A program made the translations under genes and the position numbers. The notes beneath the pieces were generated by a model. That model did no database searches. It was not told where the DNA came from and saw only the letters and a list, made by a program, of their open reading frames with translations. A stretch of 64,000 nt of DNA from Prolixibacteraceae bacterium (GTDB lineage: Bacteria > Bacteroidota > Bacteroidia > Bacteroidales > Prolixibacteraceae). Numbering within the stretch: position 1 is the stretch's first letter; the number at the start of each line of letters is the position of its first letter. Positions 63,133 through 64,000 of this stretch are shown here, in pieces. The DNA is taken from positions 93,154 through 157,153 of the forward strand of contig JALNYZ010000009.1 of assembly GCA_023229575.1 (NCBI GenBank), read 5' to 3'.

Positions 63133-64000
63133 ATGAAGAAAAGATATATCATCCTATTTATTGCGCTATATTCAGTTATAGCCTGCAATGACAGTTATTT
63201 GGAAAAATTTCCGTTGGATAAAATCAACGATGCCGGTTACTGGAAAACAGCCAAAGACATAGAATTGTTTGCCAATCAATTTTATATTGATTTAAAACTC
63301 AACACTTCCCAACCCTGGTTAGTGGAAGACCCGACTGACAATGACGGGCCTGCAGCCCGCGATCCATATAGCTGGAATGAAAGTACGCTACCTGTTACAG
63401 GTGGGGGATGGGCCAAGGCAGACTGGGCAAAAATACGCAGTTGCAACATAGCCCTAGATCATATCGCTACCATGGAAAAAAGCGCTTCAATACAACAGAA
63501 CGAAGGGGAGATACGCTTCTTTAGGGCGTTTTATTACTTTGCCAAAGTAAAGTATTTTGGTGATGTGCCATGGCTTGAGCACAATCTAAACATTGATTCA
63601 GAGGATCTGAACAAGGCAAGGGATCCCAGAAAGTTGGTGGTAGACAACCTGTTAAAAGATCTGGATATTGCCATTGCAAACTTACCTGCAACTTCGGCCA
63701 CTGATCGGCTGACCAAGTATGCCGCCCTTACCCTTAAGGCAGAAGTTTGTTTATATGAAGGGACCTTCAGAAAATATCGTAACCTGGGAGATGATCAACC
63801 GATGCTGCGGGGGGCTGTTGATGCTGCCTCAACGATCATGAGTTCCGGATTATTTTCCCTCTATAAGACCGGCAAGCCTACGGAAGATTATTTCAACCTG
63901 TTTATTCAGGATGAATTAAAAGGGAATCCGGAAGGGATAATGGTTCAGCGCTATATGAAAGACCTGCGCTTTCATACCCATGTTCGCGTTTCCAATGAGT
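63133..64000 (+). CDS. SusD/RagB-type lipoprotein, cut by the window end (partial)
   Basis: The frame opens at ATG 63133 and runs to the window edge without a stop, giving 289 codons. The lipobox ends at C18 (YSVIAC), followed by NDSYLEKFPLDKINDAGYW, a typical mature SusD start. EIRFFRAFYYFAKVKYFGDV is the hallmark helix pair. It begins 18 bp after the SusC stop and is that transporter's lipoprotein partner. The C-terminal half is outside the window. Confidence 0.92.
   Translation, partial: MKKRYIILFIALYSVIACNDSYLEKFPLDKINDAGYWKTAKDIELFANQFYIDLKLNTSQPWLVEDPTDNDGPAARDPYSWNESTLPVTGGGWAKADWAKIRSCNIALDHIATMEKSASIQQNEGEIRFFRAFYYFAKVKYFGDVPWLEHNLNIDSEDLNKARDPRKLVVDNLLKDLDIAIANLPATSATDRLTKYAALTLKAEVCLYEGTFRKYRNLGDDQPMLRGAVDAASTIMSSGLFSLYKTGKPTEDYFNLFIQDELKGNPEGIMVQRYMKDLRFHTHVRVSNE

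Noticed and set aside
1..64000. CRISPR arrays, tRNA/rRNA genes and intact insertion sequences
   Set aside because: No regularly spaced direct repeats, no cloverleaf or rRNA signatures and no transposase frames were found on inspection; a software scan could overturn this.

Overview
The window looks like chromosomal DNA from a free-living, polysaccharide-degrading member of the Bacteroidota. The evidence is three SusC-type TonB-dependent transporters with three SusD-type lipoproteins, two ECF sigma/FecR pairs whose SusC partners carry the secretin/TonB N-terminal (STN) domain, many signal-peptide glycoside hydrolases, and weak or absent Shine-Dalgarno sites. The N-terminal extensions of the STN-type SusC proteins resemble Marinilabiliales/Prolixibacteraceae, but that placement is a guess. 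Every supported gene lies on the + strand. No rRNA, tRNA, CRISPR array or intact transposase gene was seen.

Layout. (1) 1-7728: the tail of a ceramidase-like gene, a GH3 enzyme overlapping a GH51 arabinofuranosidase, then a sugar-isomerase-like TIM barrel, a PhyH-type dioxygenase and a complete ceramidase-like gene. (2) 7975-21445: a polysaccharide utilization locus (PUL) core: ECF sigma, FecR, STN-type SusC, SusD, a second SusC/SusD pair and a DUF1735-like lipoprotein. (3) 21856-42944: degradation genes: a pectate-lyase-like lipoprotein, GH3, GH31, a DUF5107/TPR protein, a DUF4832-like TIM barrel, an unassigned GH-like protein, a beta-helix protein, a transglutaminase-like lipoprotein, a second ceramidase-like protein, a CE12-type esterase and a GH42-like protein. 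(4) 42961-57648: two related sets of genes. One is DUF6807 (PmoA-like), GH28, UroD-like, MFS. The other is DUF6807, Gfo/Idh/MocA, MFS, UroD-like, ceramidase-like. They are separated by an AT-rich block (48672-50859) with a thioredoxin-like protein, an unknown membrane protein and a truncated RDD protein. (5) 57794-64000: a second PUL core (ECF sigma, FecR, STN-type SusC, start of SusD) running off the window.

How it could work together (inference). The GH28, CE12, GH51, pectate-lyase-like fold and ExuT-like transporters point to pectin or another uronate-, arabinose- and rhamnose-containing plant or algal polysaccharide. SusC/D pairs would bind and import oligomers, the STN domain would report occupancy to FecR, and released sigma would induce the cluster. 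Periplasmic GH3, GH31 and unassigned hydrolases would finish depolymerisation, and MFS carriers would import monosaccharides.

Less ordinary signals are four ceramidase-like paralogs inside glycan loci (two directly upstream of an ECF/FecR/SusC unit), duplicated DUF6807/UroD-like/MFS genes, several hydrolase-like proteins of no assigned family, a transglutaminase-like lipoprotein, two non-coding elements that share terminal inverted repeats, and a 73-74 bp promoter-like intergenic repeat.
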